Positions 6,182-6,188 of a DNA stretch of 6,188 nucleotides are shown here, piece by piece. Position 1 is the stretch's first letter; each line of letters opens with the position of its first letter. Under the pieces are notes generated by a model. That model was given only the letters and a program-made list of their open reading frames with translations, was not told the origin of the DNA and did not search any database. The position numbers and the translations under genes are program-made. This DNA is from Oscillospiraceae bacterium (lineage in GTDB: Bacteria; Bacillota_A; Clostridia; Oscillospirales; WRJC01), in the NCBI GenBank assembly GCA_009785015.1, contig WQXD01000228.1:1-6188 (forward strand). Reading direction: 5' to 3'.

Positions 6182-6188
6182 TCCGCCC

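Larger units (their letters stand above)
6089..6188. repeat. Hairpin-rich intergenic repeat-like segment, running off the window
   Basis: This gene-free 100-nt tail holds the second direct-repeat copy, a third AGCAGAGCAA core (6134-6143) and two back-to-back hairpins. Composition rises again to G+C-rich at its right end. It looks like the edge of a dispersed, palindromic intergenic element of the kind seen in Clostridia genomes. Only one edge is present and no transposase or terminal inverted repeat can be defined. The short frames at 6085-6135 and 6110-6154 have no coding support. Confidence 0.45.

Overview
The window is a high-G+C nucleotide-biosynthesis gene block followed by an abrupt switch to AT-rich accessory DNA. 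Three tightly packed genes on the + strand fill positions 2-5443: the 3' four-fifths of a purF-type amidophosphoribosyltransferase, a complete carB (carbamoyl-phosphate synthase large subunit) and a complete but short guaA that encodes only the ATP-pyrophosphatase and dimerisation part of GMP synthase. Gaps of 28 and 23 nt, each holding a plausible ribosome-binding site, and the lack of any terminator between the genes suggest one transcript. Its promoter and the purF start lie left of the window.

The genes join three glutamine- or ammonia-dependent steps: the first committed step of purine synthesis (PurF), the first step of pyrimidine and arginine synthesis (CarB), and XMP to GMP (GuaA). 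Neither CarB nor GuaA has its glutaminase partner in the window. No carA lies between purF and carB, and no GuaA amidotransferase domain lies between carB and guaA. Those partners must be encoded elsewhere, or the enzymes use free ammonia.

Protein style points to an anaerobic Clostridia-like member of the Bacillota. CarB carries clade-like stretches such as the KYTQYGDYIVLKFARWAFEKF type segment (residues 344-364) and PEVDPVLGPEMRSTGEVLGL (910-929). PurF belongs to the divergent, CarB-linked subclass I associate with Bacteroidetes and Clostridia. Frequent ATA (Ile) and AGG (Arg) codons in DNA of about 55% G+C (33/60 in a sampled line) fit such a lineage. This assignment comes from memory of the families, not from a search.

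After the guaA stop at 5443 composition falls sharply (16/60 and 23/60 G+C in two sampled lines). A 150-nt AT-rich spacer holds an extended -10 promoter (5551-5559), a perfect 13-nt palindrome and short direct repeats. It precedes a 158-codon gene starting at 5612 whose product is the N-terminal catalytic domain of a Sau3AI/MutH-family restriction endonuclease. Family members of the Sau3AI kind are about three times longer. Here family resemblance stops at codon 6071-6073, exactly where a 25-nt-period direct repeat begins, and the frame ends at 6088. The last 100 nt form a repeat- and hairpin-rich segment that runs out of the window and looks like an intergenic repeat element that truncated the nuclease gene. 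No cognate methyltransferase is visible. I see no tRNA, rRNA, CRISPR array or transposase, and no convincing new multi-gene system. The two most informative oddities are the glutaminase-less GuaA and the truncated, probably acquired endonuclease.
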